Shown here: in pieces, positions 49,501-59,318 of the stretch
Layout: every line of letters starts with the position of its first letter
Position numbering within the stretch: the stretch's first letter is position 1
Source: Hyaloscypha bicolor E
Taxonomy: Eukaryota > Ascomycota > Leotiomycetes > Helotiales > Hyaloscyphaceae
Direction of reading: 5' to 3'
Length of the DNA stretch: 64,000 nucleotides
Assembly (NCBI RefSeq): GCF_002865645.1
Contig: NW_020194549.1
Location: 248,001-312,000, forward strand
The notes under the pieces: model-generated
Seen by the model: the letters and a program-made list of their open reading frames with translations, nothing else
Told to the model about the DNA's origin: nothing
Database searches by the model: none
Translations under genes and position numbers: made by a program

Positions 49501-52500
49501 TTTTATATTCTATTCTATTTATAATTTTAGTTTTAAGTTTTACTATTTCTATAAATCCAAATTCTATTCTAGTAATAATAGATATTTAATAATTTATAGT
49601 ATTATATACTATTTTACTAATATTTCTAGAGATCTTTTTAGAGAAAATATTAACTTTAGCTCTAGTATTAATTATTTCTTTATATTTAATACTTCCTTAA
49701 GGTCTTTAAAATACGAATCAGAGATATAAAGCTTATATAATATATTTATAAGCTAGTAATATCCGAATATTAATACTATTATTTTTAAATTAAATAATTC
49801 TATTAGTATTAGGTATCTAAACTAGTATTTCTAATTCCTTAAATATTCTATCTATTATATAAGCTATAACTACTAGTTCTATAGATCTCCTAGTATATCT
49901 AATTATATTTAATATAATAGTATTTCCTATTTATAAAATAGTAAAATAGGAAGTATTATTCTTAATTTATTAGTTCTGAAATATAATAGCTAGATCTGGT
50001 ATTTTTAAGATATTAATAAGTATTCTTATTTCTTTCTAAGTCTTTGAAAATAAGATAATTACTTTCTTTAATAGTCTTATTAGAATATTATTAATTTTGG
50101 GAATTCTATATTTATTATAATTAAAAGTATATTAGGTCCCTAATTTGTTCTATTTATTCCCGGAAACATTAATATTTATATTTTTAGCTAGGTTATTTCC
50201 TTATTTATTACTTTTTAGAATAGTATTTTTCTGGCCTCTTATATAAGATAGCTTTTCTTTTATTCTAGCTTATTTTCGGAAAACCTTTTTAGCTATTTCT
50301 ATTTTTTTTTCCTTTTTTCTTAATAAGGAACCCGTTATAGTATTAATAGAAATACTATTTATAATTAAATCTTAGTATTATTTATTAATTCTAGAACCTA
50401 AAATATTAGTAATTCTAATATAATTTCTTCTAAGGCAAAATAGCTATTTAGATTTTCTAAATATAACTTATTTACTTTTATATATAGATTCCGATTAGCT
50501 AGTTCCCTTTTCTCTTTCTTATCTAATAAACTAGGTATCTTTTATTAATCTCTAGATATTTTTAAGTCAAGTATTTAAATTATAGTTAAATTCTTCTTTT
50601 CGGACTTGGGAAATAATTTAATTAAACTACCGGTACTTATTAGTAAAGAAAAAGGAAATACTTTCTTATTTAGACTTAAATAGTTTTTTATATTATCTTC
50701 TATTAAATTAGTAAGTATATCTATAGTTTATAAGTTCTTTTATTAGTAGGTAATAAAACCAAAAGATATAGATATATTCTAGATTAATATTATTATTCTT
50801 ATCCTTATTATAGTACCTATAGCAAATTTATTCTTTTGGTTCTAGATCTATATTATAGGCTATATTAATTTAAATAGTATTTTCTAACTATATTTGAGAC
50901 TAACTTTCTCTAGAATATAATTATCCAGATTTTTTATTTATTCTAGCTTAATTATTATAGCTATTATAGTATTCTTTATAACTTTTATTATAACTTCTAG
51001 TATATCTTCCCTAAAGACTCGAATTATATTTACTAGGCTATTAATACTATTATACTTACTATAGTTAGCTAGGCTATATAAGTAGGCTATAAATATTCTT
51101 TTAAATTATAATAGTAGCTATATTAAGTTATTTCTATAGGTTCTTTTAAGTTATAGTAATAATAAATAGTTTTTCCAGACTTCTTACTAACTAGTTAATA
51201 TTATCTCTTTTAGATTTACTGCTTTTAGTAAGTTTTATATAATTAGTTATAGGCTAGGTTCTTTTCTTATTTATATCTATAATAGCTTCAGGAAATATAA
51301 TAAGAGGAACTAGTAAGAAATAATTATCTTCTGGTTTAGGAACTATATTATAAATTACTATATCCAAATATTCTTATCTAAATCTAGATATATTTAGATT
51401 ATTAGTAATATTAAAATAATATTTCTTCTCTTTATACTAATAAGATATTATTATCTTCTTATATATCTTACTATATTTATAAATAGAAATATCTATAAAC
51501 TCGAAATTCATATTTTTAAAAATATAATTTTTTACTAGAATAGATAATTCCCTTATAAATTCTCGGTATTAAGTAATTTCATTTATCTCTTTCCTTTTTA
51601 GTAATTTCTTTAATACTTTATTAAATATATTAATATAAGACTTAAATAAGATTCCTCTATTCTAGACTTATATAATAATCTAATTAAGAAAATTATAACT
51701 AATTTTAAGTGTTTTCTAGTTATATTCTCGGAATTCCTTTAGTAAGGCCTTAAAGAATTTAGTCTCCTAGTAATCTTCTGAATTATTAGTATAGTACTCC
51801 GGTATAGCCTTAATCTAATTCTTATAAATAAGAGAAATATAATAGATAATTCTCTTTCTTTTAGTATTATTAGAAATATAATAGTTCTTATATATATCTA
51901 TATATTATTCCAAGAATATAGAGATATTACTTCCCTGAAACTATAGTATTCTAGGAGCTCTTATAAATAGCAGATTTAAATCCGGTACTAGTATATATTT
52001 ATTCTTAGCTATATTAATCTTAATAATTTCTTCTATAATTAATTATAGAGTTTCTATATCTAAAACTTCTACTAATAAGATTCCTGAAAAACTAACTTCC
52101 CGTTTAAGTATATCTTTTAGTTTAGGAACCGGAATTAGAAAGAAACCGGTTAATAATAATAGATATAATTAAGGTTTGAGTTTTAGTATTAGTAATAATA
52201 AGGTAGTAGCTTTTCTAGTCTTATTCTTATTACTTATATTCTCTTTTCTATTTCTTTGGCTTAATACCTATAGTATTTTTCCTTAATTTTACTAAACTAG
52301 ATATATTTATTAATATTATTAAAAATAATAATAAAAATAATAAATATAATTTTATTAATTTTTCTAACTTTTCTAAATTCTCTTTTCTTTTTTTATTTAG
52401 TATCTATTTCTTTTTCTAGAAGCTTCTCTAGTTTATTTATATAATTTCTTATTTCTGATTTCTTTTTAATTCTTATTTCCGATTCTAGTTTACTATTTTA

Positions 52501-53020
52501 TTTAAATTTAAGAGTATTTCTTCTTTTAGATATCTTTTTCGGACTTAGAAATAAGCTTTACTATTAAGATTAAAGCTATTTTAATTCTGGCCTTTATTAT
52601 AACTAAAAATAATATATAAATTAATAATATAACTTTATTTCCGAATACTAAAATCTAATTCTAACTAAGGTCTAACTTATACTATTTTAGTATAATATTT
52701 CTTATTCTATTTCCTCTATTTCTTTTTCTTCTATAGTTAGCCTCTATTTCTACTATTTTTATATACTATACTAATAATTATATCTTATAGCTAATTCATA
52801 TTCAAGTTATTAGATATATCAGAAATTAATATAAGATACTAAGATTAATACTTATATATCCTTAATATTTTGGCCTTAGGCTTAAGGTATTATAATAGCC
52901 CTTTTTTTCTCTAACTTACTAAGCTAATAATCCGCCTTATAAATACTCCTCAGAACTTTATAAAAGTATTACCTTAACTATAAAGTTTCTATTTTCCCTG
53001 TATTACTTACTATAAAATAT

Positions 53021-53322
53021 ATAAAAGGGAAACTATAATAAGACAAAAACCCATATAAAGTATACTAAAGTACAAAATATAACTTAATAGTAAAATAACA
53101 AATCAAAAGTATAAATAGTAAAATATAAATAGTATATAGTATATAAAAGCTTAATTAATTAAATACTTATAAAGAATTATTATCTAAGTCTATAGAAAAA
53201 CTAGCTTTCTTATATGATTTCCGCAAGTTATATATAAAAGGCTACAGCTTTTACTATATAACCTAAACCTCAAAACCACTAAAATAATGCGATTTTCAAT
53301 AAGTATAGCCTGCCATATTATA
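53021..53322. repeat. LTR of retrotransposon B, right copy
   Basis: 302 bp, the same length as the left copy. Most differences are C/T or A/G transitions (for example TGCCATATTATA against TGCTATATTATA at the end). Confidence 0.9.
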
Positions 53323-54345
53323 CTAATCTTTCTTTTTATAATAAGTTCGGATCTATTAGTTATTTATAATATAATATTATATAAACTCTATAATATAAAT
53401 AGCCGGGTTATTATAATATATAGCTATAGCCTCTTAGAGCTTTTAGGTAAGCTTATTATTTAGGTTATTCTTAAAGTTTTATAGGTTAATATTTCCGTTT
53501 ATTATATATTTTAGAAATAGAATATAAAATTCCTAAAAAATCTAGTCCTTTTTTATAAATAGCTTCTTAAAAACTTACTAACTATTATATTTCTTATTTA
53601 GGTTACTATATAGTTTTTCTAGATAAATATATAGTTCTCTAATAATCTTATATATATATTAACTATTCTAGTTTAGGTAAAAAGAGATTAATATAAAAAT
53701 ATAGCTACTTATATAGCCGGAAATATAAATAATCTTAAAGTTCTTTATCTAGTAAGTATTAGAATTACTATAAAGCTTATTCTTAATCTAAACTAACTAA
53801 TTATTAAAAATAATACTATTCTTAGTTATATCTTTAAAAATAAAAGAATTAGGAAATTTAACTAAATATCTACTTTCTAGAATAAAAAAACTAGTTATTT
53901 TTATAGGCTATATAATAAGCTTTTTAATAATGGCTTTATTCTTTTATAGGGCTTATTTGATTTCTCTTAGCTAATTATAATAATTCTTACTATAAGTATT
54001 AATAGGATATTCGGACTTCTTAAGAGACTTAATAAAAGGCTCTGATTTACCTTCTAGTAGTATACTAGTAGTATTTCGTACTATAGCTTCTTCTAACTTA
54101 TTTAGTTATTCCGGGACTTGCTTTCTTATAGATCTTTATTTAGTAATAAAATTACTAGCCTATCTACTTACCTGGCTAGTTTAGGGCTTTCTTACCTAGT
54201 TATTTTAGGGCTTTCTTTTATTCTAATATTAGTTAACTAGTATAGGAGTAGCTATAATATATTGCGTTTATACTTATTAAAAACTAATTAGTTAGGTATT
54301 ATTTAAATCCTCTATAGAATTAAGAAGTAGGTAAGCTTTAAATTA

Positions 54346-54625
54346 TATTACGAGTATAAGATCTAGGGCCTAGAAGACATAGTTAGACTATCTCTATTTC
54401 AATAATTCAAAGCTAAAGAGAGAAGAGGATCTCGAAAGAGCCTCGGATCTAAATAATTACAAGCTATATACGGGCCTATATACTAGCTTAAGCTCGGGGT
54501 TACATGTAATAATCAGGTGACTACAGATGCCTCGCTCAGATACCAGATGCCTCTCTCAGATACCAGATGCCTCTCTAGCTCTAGTCTAACCCCTACTAGT
54601 ACTATATATTATAATAACTATAATA
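54346..54625 (-). repeat. LTR of retrotransposon A (right, 5' copy)
   Basis: 280 bp aligned end to end with 35493-35772. Where the two differ, the right copy almost always has T for C or A for G (for example AGAAGACATAG for GGAAGGCGTGG), the direction expected of RIP. Confidence 0.9.
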
Positions 54626-55215
54626 ATAAATATGAAAAATCGATATTTATTTAATTATTAATAAATAAATAAGGTATATATTAAGTAGTACTATATTATT
54701 TAAGCTAGAGCTTATATAAGGCTACTTAAATACCACTTTTCTTCTATAAAAACCAGATTTCCCTTCTCGAAATCTTTCTTTTCCTGCTTTTTTTCTTCTC
54801 TTTTTACTTCTTCTAATTTGTCTTTAAATAACCCCTAGCTTTTTAAGTAAGATATTATCTTAATAGTACTCTTATTAAGTCTATTATATAATTTAAATAA
54901 TAAGAGTACCTTGAGAGAAGAGTTTGCCCCAATAGCTAAGGAAGCCTAAGAATATATTAAGGTTCTACCTTGCTTACCAAGCCTTGCTACTACTTGATTG
55001 GGCAGTACAGTGGCGCTAGACTCGGGCCACCCCAGAGCCTTACCTAATTAGGCTAGCGTGTCACGTGTAACATCACGTGCATACTACTCAACTACTCTAG
55101 AATATTCTAGAGTAGTTGAGTAGAGTATTAAGTAGAGTATGAGTAGTGAGAAATTTATTTGAGTAGAATATGAGTAGGGCCCACTACTCTACTCATTTCC
55201 CACACTGAGAGGCCC

Positions 55216-55756
55216 TAACTTTATTAAATAGTTGGAGGGCCGGTCAGCGAGAACTTCAAACTCTTTATTTAATTGCAGGATTTATCTTCTTGGTCCCTTC
55301 GTCTATATAATGTTGCTTGGAGGTAGGATGTCACGTATTCGAGAAAGAAGTGGCGAGTTAAAAATTGTGTTCTTGGCTATATGATAGCTAACGTATATTC
55401 ATTCATCGAGTTCAATTAGAACCTCGACATAAAATAGGAACCGAGTCCCTTGACCCTTTGGTCTTCTGTCAATTTGGTGAGCGGCATCCCAGCCAGCGAC
55501 TCTTTGGGACTGCAAGGAAAATTGTCAATTTTAGAAGGAAACTTTCTGAATCATTCCATCCAACAAAAGAATTTCGTAATCCTATGTCATGGCCCAAGAG
55601 TATTTCACCTCCTATCAAGCGTTGTGGACAGAGAACTTTCTCGCCTAAGCACTGCCTAGCAGCGCGAACGTATATTTGTTGATCAGTCATAATCATCCTA
55701 AACAAACGAAAGACAGACAAAGAGAGCAGCATCGTCAACTGATCGAAGCATCGGAT
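55216..55756. other. Intergenic between transposon and pair 5
   Basis: GC content returns to normal immediately after the hAT target duplication. No supported gene. The short frames at 55450-55738 are mirror images. Confidence 0.6.
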
Positions 55757-57224
55757 CTATGACCCCTTTCCTTTACCTTTCCCTTTCCCTTTCCCTTTCC
55801 CTTTCCCTCTTGAACGAGATTGATGGCCCGAATCGGGCCTCGGGGCTTGCTGTGTAGGTTTTTCCGCTGGTGTTCCCCGGAAAATCATGGAGTTCGACCA
55901 CAGTGTTGCGAGAGAATCCTTGTCTACCATACCAATATTCAATACTCTGACGTAATTCTCGACTGTGTATATCTTGCTGTAATTGAGGCGAGATTCCGGC
56001 TCGAGTTGCCCTTCCGGACCTTCCTGCTCGCTGTTCACTCTGATGGGGTCCTTGCTCAACTCTTCCCACACTATCGTGCCGTCTTCTGCTTCGTAGAAGC
56101 GTTCTTCAGGACAATGCTTGGAGGTGTGGATTATAGCGTGTTGGTGGCGGTCGGGAAGGTTGGGTTTGAGTGTTGCTTGGCCGGAGTATGTTTGTATGGG
56201 TCTGACGAAGAGTTTCTTATCAGAGTCTTGAATACCCACCTGAAAAATGGATGGACGACTTACGAGCAGATGCTATTCCCATGGCCTTCCTGTAGGACAA
56301 CGAACCGCCTGATCTCACTATATGCCTTCCCATCGAGCCAAGTTGTGCTGATGTGGGATCCGTTCGGTAGTGTTCCACCGCCAGCTGCAACTTGTGGCCC
56401 TGCTGGTTCCGTCCAGAGCATCATGAAGACACGGCCGACTTTCCAGAATTTTCTTTGCTCTTTTTGGGGAACTTGACAATATCCTGCTCTTTTGGTTAGC
56501 CGTCGCCTTCCTTCCAGGCAGCTAGTATCTCTGATTCACATACTTTTGTCGAGTGATTCGTACGGCTTCGAATTGGGTTCTCTGCGGATGGCCTTTGCGA
56601 TTGGCATAGGGGATGAAGATGCTGATGAATGTCAGCCATGGGGATACCACTGCGACGGAGCTATTATGAAGTACCTCCTTCTGGTATAGGGTTGAGGTCC
56701 ATTCTAAAGAAAGCATTGTTTAACCCCTGGGTACCGTCTTGCCCGTCTGCCGTAGAGGAATAGTTGTCGGAGGTAGCATTGCTTGTGGCAGACTGCACAA
56801 AGTCCGATCCAGAGGCGTATTGTGAAGGTCCATAATAGGGGATAGTAGAACCTCCAGTACCTCGACCATAGTTGCCAGAGCTCGTATCAGTTGACGGAGG
56901 CTGCGTCGGGTACGTGGGAGGGTTGTAGGAAGGTTTAGAAACGGGCCAGGAAGGACCACTGCTAGAAGTCGTATAACTGCCGTCTCCGGTTGGTGGATAA
57001 ATTGTCCCGCCAGCAGCAGGAGATGGATAAGTTGAGGTTTCTTGAGTTCGAAAACCGCGAGGAACGCTAGCTTCGTTTCCAGTTGTATCTCCTGAATGCC
57101 AGTAGTATTCGGGCTCGCCGTTCGGTCCATAACGATCATTATAGTAGCACTGACGCGCCTCGTCCCACTTCGCGTTAGACCATGGTGTCGATTGGTCAGC
57201 CTTCTTGCCTCTCGAGGAAGCCAT
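55757..57224 (-). CDS. DUF6590 protein, pair 5
   Basis: Four exons on the minus strand: 57224-56675, 56621-56544, 56483-56264 and 56201-55757, giving 430 aa. It starts MASSRGKKADQSTPWSNAKW, with a weaker aromatic motif and GPNGEPEYYWHSG, in one uninterrupted first exon where pairs 1, 3 and 4 have a phase-1 intron. A Ser/Tyr/Pro/Gly linker follows. The DUF6590 domain covers about residues 210-375: YCQVPQKEQRKFWKVGRVF, SEIRRFVVLQEGHGNSICS, PIQTYSGQ, SRLNYSKIYTVENYVRVLNI. The region between the last two is longer than in its paralogues (PEERFYEAEDG). The C-terminus is a Gly-Lys repeat encoded by a hexanucleotide repeat. Divergent partner at 58161. Confidence 0.86.
55770..55808 (-). repeat. GGGAAA hexanucleotide repeat coding for (Gly-Lys)n
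   Basis: About six to seven tandem CCCTTT units on the plus strand form the last coding bases of the pair 5 DUF6590 gene and give a basic (GK)n tail just before the stop. An expandable in-frame repeat would make tail length variable between strains. Confidence 0.88.
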
Positions 57225-58160
57225 TGGAACAGATCAAAAACAAAAAAAGAATCGCCCAGTCCTGTAAAGACGCGTGCAGCATAGACCACGTTGGGTTTCC
57301 GGGCTTTTATGCCCATGCCCCTCAGCAGCAACACCACGTCTGAGCAAGAGCCGCATTTCTGAATGATCATTAGCCAGAGGTACATGAAGGGTGCAATCGA
57401 AACCACCGCAAGTGCGGAAGCGGGATGGACCATCATCACCGCGGCCACTGAAGCCTCTCGATGCTTATTGGTGGGGATGACAACAATACACCCTTGAAGG
57501 TTTGGTTCGTGGCAACATCTAGCAACCACCACGATGATACGAGACCGAATTTATCACGATCGTTCATTGGGCCCGAAACAGCGGTGTCGAAGAACAAATG
57601 AGAGCCAAGGCGTTTGCAAGAGTGCTTCCTTCTCTGAGACGGCCGCTTTAAAGGCTTGCCCTATCGGAGCCTTTGCCCCTTCGGCCCATGTATAATATGC
57701 GGCATCCCACGGATCTCCCGCCTCTGTTCGGCTTCTCGCGACACGGCTGATTCGGGCGAGGCCATTTCAGGCAAAGTGAGATTACTGTACCACACTCAGG
57801 CCAGGTTCTCCTTTCTGCACTTCGACGTCTAGCAATCTGTTGTGGAGGTTCAAATCGTTGACGTTCGCATAAGTGCGACGCATGGAGACCTGAGTGTACC
57901 CGAAAGGTCTCATAGCCAGTTGTCAATTGGTAGTTGGACAAACAACTCCCAAATCGCTCGGGGAGGAAGGCTGGAACGTCAGAGGGCAGGTCTGAGTTTA
58001 AGGAATGTTCAAAGATTAGACTCCTTCAGCCCACGATCCAAGGGACACGACGAATCCCTGGAACCAGTTTCAAAGCTGCTTTATTCTCGAGTCAAGCTCT
58101 CTCAGGAGTCAAGTTGTTTCTCAAAATGCCCCACTCCGGACTAAAGCTTAAAAGATGTAA
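57225..58160. promoter_or_regulatory. Shared upstream region of pair 5
   Basis: 936 bp between the divergent start codons. A 100-codon plus frame at 57842-58144 ends just before the partner gene. It could be part of an upstream leader, but it has no domain and no clear splice link. Confidence 0.52.
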
Positions 58161-59318
58161 ATGTGGTTAGGGCCAGAAAATTCAAACATGGCAGTCGACG
58201 AAAAAAGCGAGGGAGCATCATCCTCAGACGGAGGGGGAAAATACCGCTGGGGAGAGTTGATGCAGGATCTGAACTCTCTTTCAAGGTTGCAAGAGGATGC
58301 ATCTCACGCACAAATCGATGCTCGACAAAAAAGGCGGGAGGCTTCGTTCAAGAGACAAGATGTCTGGCTCAAGGACGCGGAGTTTATGAGACACGTCCAA
58401 GAACTCAGCGCACAGGGACGCTTCGATGGGTTTGAAGGCTTAGCACAGCTGGCGAAAAAATGCCAAACGGCGCGCGATATTCTGGGGCCGGTGGAACAGG
58501 AAGGGATTGAGGCAGAGCAGAGATGGGAAGGGCAACTCTGGGAGTTGCAACGGGCCGAAGAACGGATATTCCACGATTATCAAGACGAGTTTGGAGAAGC
58601 TGCAACATACTCCCTGAATTCGCAAAGCGCTGTATCTACTGAGGACAGGCCTCCAACTGTTCCAAAGGTTCCAGAGGAACAAGACATGGAAATCGAACAT
58701 CCAAACATAATTTCTCCCAGCCCTGAGAAGTCGCTAGCCAGATCGACTACATCACTGGCGCATCACCAGCAGACGCCATTGGAAGCAGATGCAACTCTTC
58801 ACCCAAGTGACAGCGAACCCAGGAATGTTATACTTTTGGATTTGGTCGAAAGTGTAGAGAACGAAGCAACACTACCCATAGCAGAGCCGTTTCTCGAATG
58901 GGATTCCGACTCCGGAATAGCAGACATCAGCCGCATCCCTATTATGAACACAAACGAAGACTTAGCACACTCATTCCAAGAGCTTCCAAACAAACACTTT
59001 ACCAGTCTCGAGCCATATCCACATTTGCTGAACGACTTTGGTTCAACGAGAGATAGAGTCAATAAGTGGTTGGAAAATACAGCCCTGATTTCCCGTTTTG
59101 AAGGGGTTTCCTTGTATACCATCTTGAAGGATCAACTTAGAAAGGAGGACGCGCTCCTGCCAACAAATTGGGCCCAACTGGTTGTAGCATATTGGTACTT
59201 AGATGGCGCTTCTATTCCTCAAATGCGTCGACAGCGAAAGGGCGGGGAAACAACTCAGGGCGAGAACCAGAACGAGCAAAATGCGAAGTCAAAATGGCAG
59301 AAGCAAATTGGAGACTGA
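58161..59318 (+). CDS. Short coiled-coil protein, pair 5 (reduced member)
   Basis: Intronless, 385 aa from ATG 58161. A second ATG at 58188 (MAVDEKSEG) is an alternative. The first block (SRLQEDASHAQIDARQKRRE, then FKRQDVWLKDAEFMRHV) parallels the WGLRS block. ARDILGPVEQEGIEAEQRW near residue 104 parallels GPLEDDCN. DRVNKWLENTALISRF near residue 300 and NWAQLVVAYWYLDGAS parallel the C-terminal block. The middle HPLVxxYLSKLGD coil is missing and is replaced by a polar, probably disordered stretch. The tail is Lys/Gln/Asn-rich. Position and the retained blocks support paralogy. The length (385 against 573-676) shows a real reduction or a missed upstream exon. Confidence 0.78.
   Translation: MWLGPENSNMAVDEKSEGASSSDGGGKYRWGELMQDLNSLSRLQEDASHAQIDARQKRREASFKRQDVWLKDAEFMRHVQELSAQGRFDGFEGLAQLAKKCQTARDILGPVEQEGIEAEQRWEGQLWELQRAEERIFHDYQDEFGEAATYSLNSQSAVSTEDRPPTVPKVPEEQDMEIEHPNIISPSPEKSLARSTTSLAHHQQTPLEADATLHPSDSEPRNVILLDLVESVENEATLPIAEPFLEWDSDSGIADISRIPIMNTNEDLAHSFQELPNKHFTSLEPYPHLLNDFGSTRDRVNKWLENTALISRFEGVSLYTILKDQLRKEDALLPTNWAQLVVAYWYLDGASIPQMRRQRKGGETTQGENQNEQNAKSKWQKQIGD

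Larger units (their letters stand above)
40214..53322. mobile_element. LTR retrotransposon B, inactivated, nested in A
   Basis: Two direct repeats of 302 bp (40214-40515 and 53021-53322) enclose a 12.5-kb interior. The 5-bp target duplication CTAAT is exact at 40209-40213 and 53323-53327. The outermost TG/CA bases appear mutated (the repeats run AT...TATA). The interior is saturated with A/T and stops in all frames, so neither orientation nor superfamily can be told. At 13.1 kb it is long for a single fungal LTR element and may hide further nested inserts. Confidence 0.87.
35493..54625 (-). mobile_element. LTR retrotransposon A, inactivated, inside hAT copy 3
   Basis: Two direct 280-bp LTRs (35493-35772 and 54346-54625) bound the element. 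The flanking 5-bp sequences are GTAAA (35488-35492) and ATAAA (54626-54630), identical but for one G-to-A change. Read on the minus strand, a purine tract GAGGGGAGGGG next to the left LTR marks the 3' end, so the element runs right to left. This placement is typical of Ty3-type elements, but that class is inference. Without insert B it is about 6.0 kb. The interior is almost pure A/T with no frame of useful length, as expected after RIP. Confidence 0.87.
35335..55207. mobile_element. hAT-type miniature element, copy 3, split by nested retrotransposons
   Basis: The outer ends are CAGTGTGGGCAAA at 35335 and CAGTGTGGGAAA (minus strand) ending at 55207. The 8-bp target duplication AGAGGCCC is exact at 35327-35334 and 55208-55215. 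The first 158 bp and last 577 bp are the element itself: GAGTAG/CTACTC subterminal repeats, CACGTG motifs and CCTAATTAGGCTAG near 55050. Its body at 54640-54800 matches copy 2 in reverse orientation. The original element was about 735 bp. The rest, 35493-54625, is inserted retrotransposon sequence. Confidence 0.9.

Noticed and set aside
40516..53020. Possible reverse transcriptase or integrase genes
   Set aside because: No frame of useful length or catalytic motif survives on either strand, so no coding call is justified.
35773..54345. AT-rich block as centromere or mitochondrial insertion
   Set aside because: Two complete LTR pairs and three target duplications explain it as mutated nested transposons.
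35335..55207. CRISPR-like regularly spaced GAGTAG/CTACTC repeats at the element ends
   Set aside because: Spacing is irregular and the repeats are subterminal repeats of a hAT element; the organism is eukaryotic.
55770..55808. CCCTTT repeat as an interstitial telomere
   Set aside because: Fungal telomeres are usually CCCTAA/TTAGGG, and this repeat is in frame within a gene.
55773..56476. Long frames on both strands over the pair 5 DUF6590 gene (98 codons minus, 218 codons plus)
   Set aside because: They are shadows in other frames; only the spliced minus-strand model gives the DUF6590 blocks.
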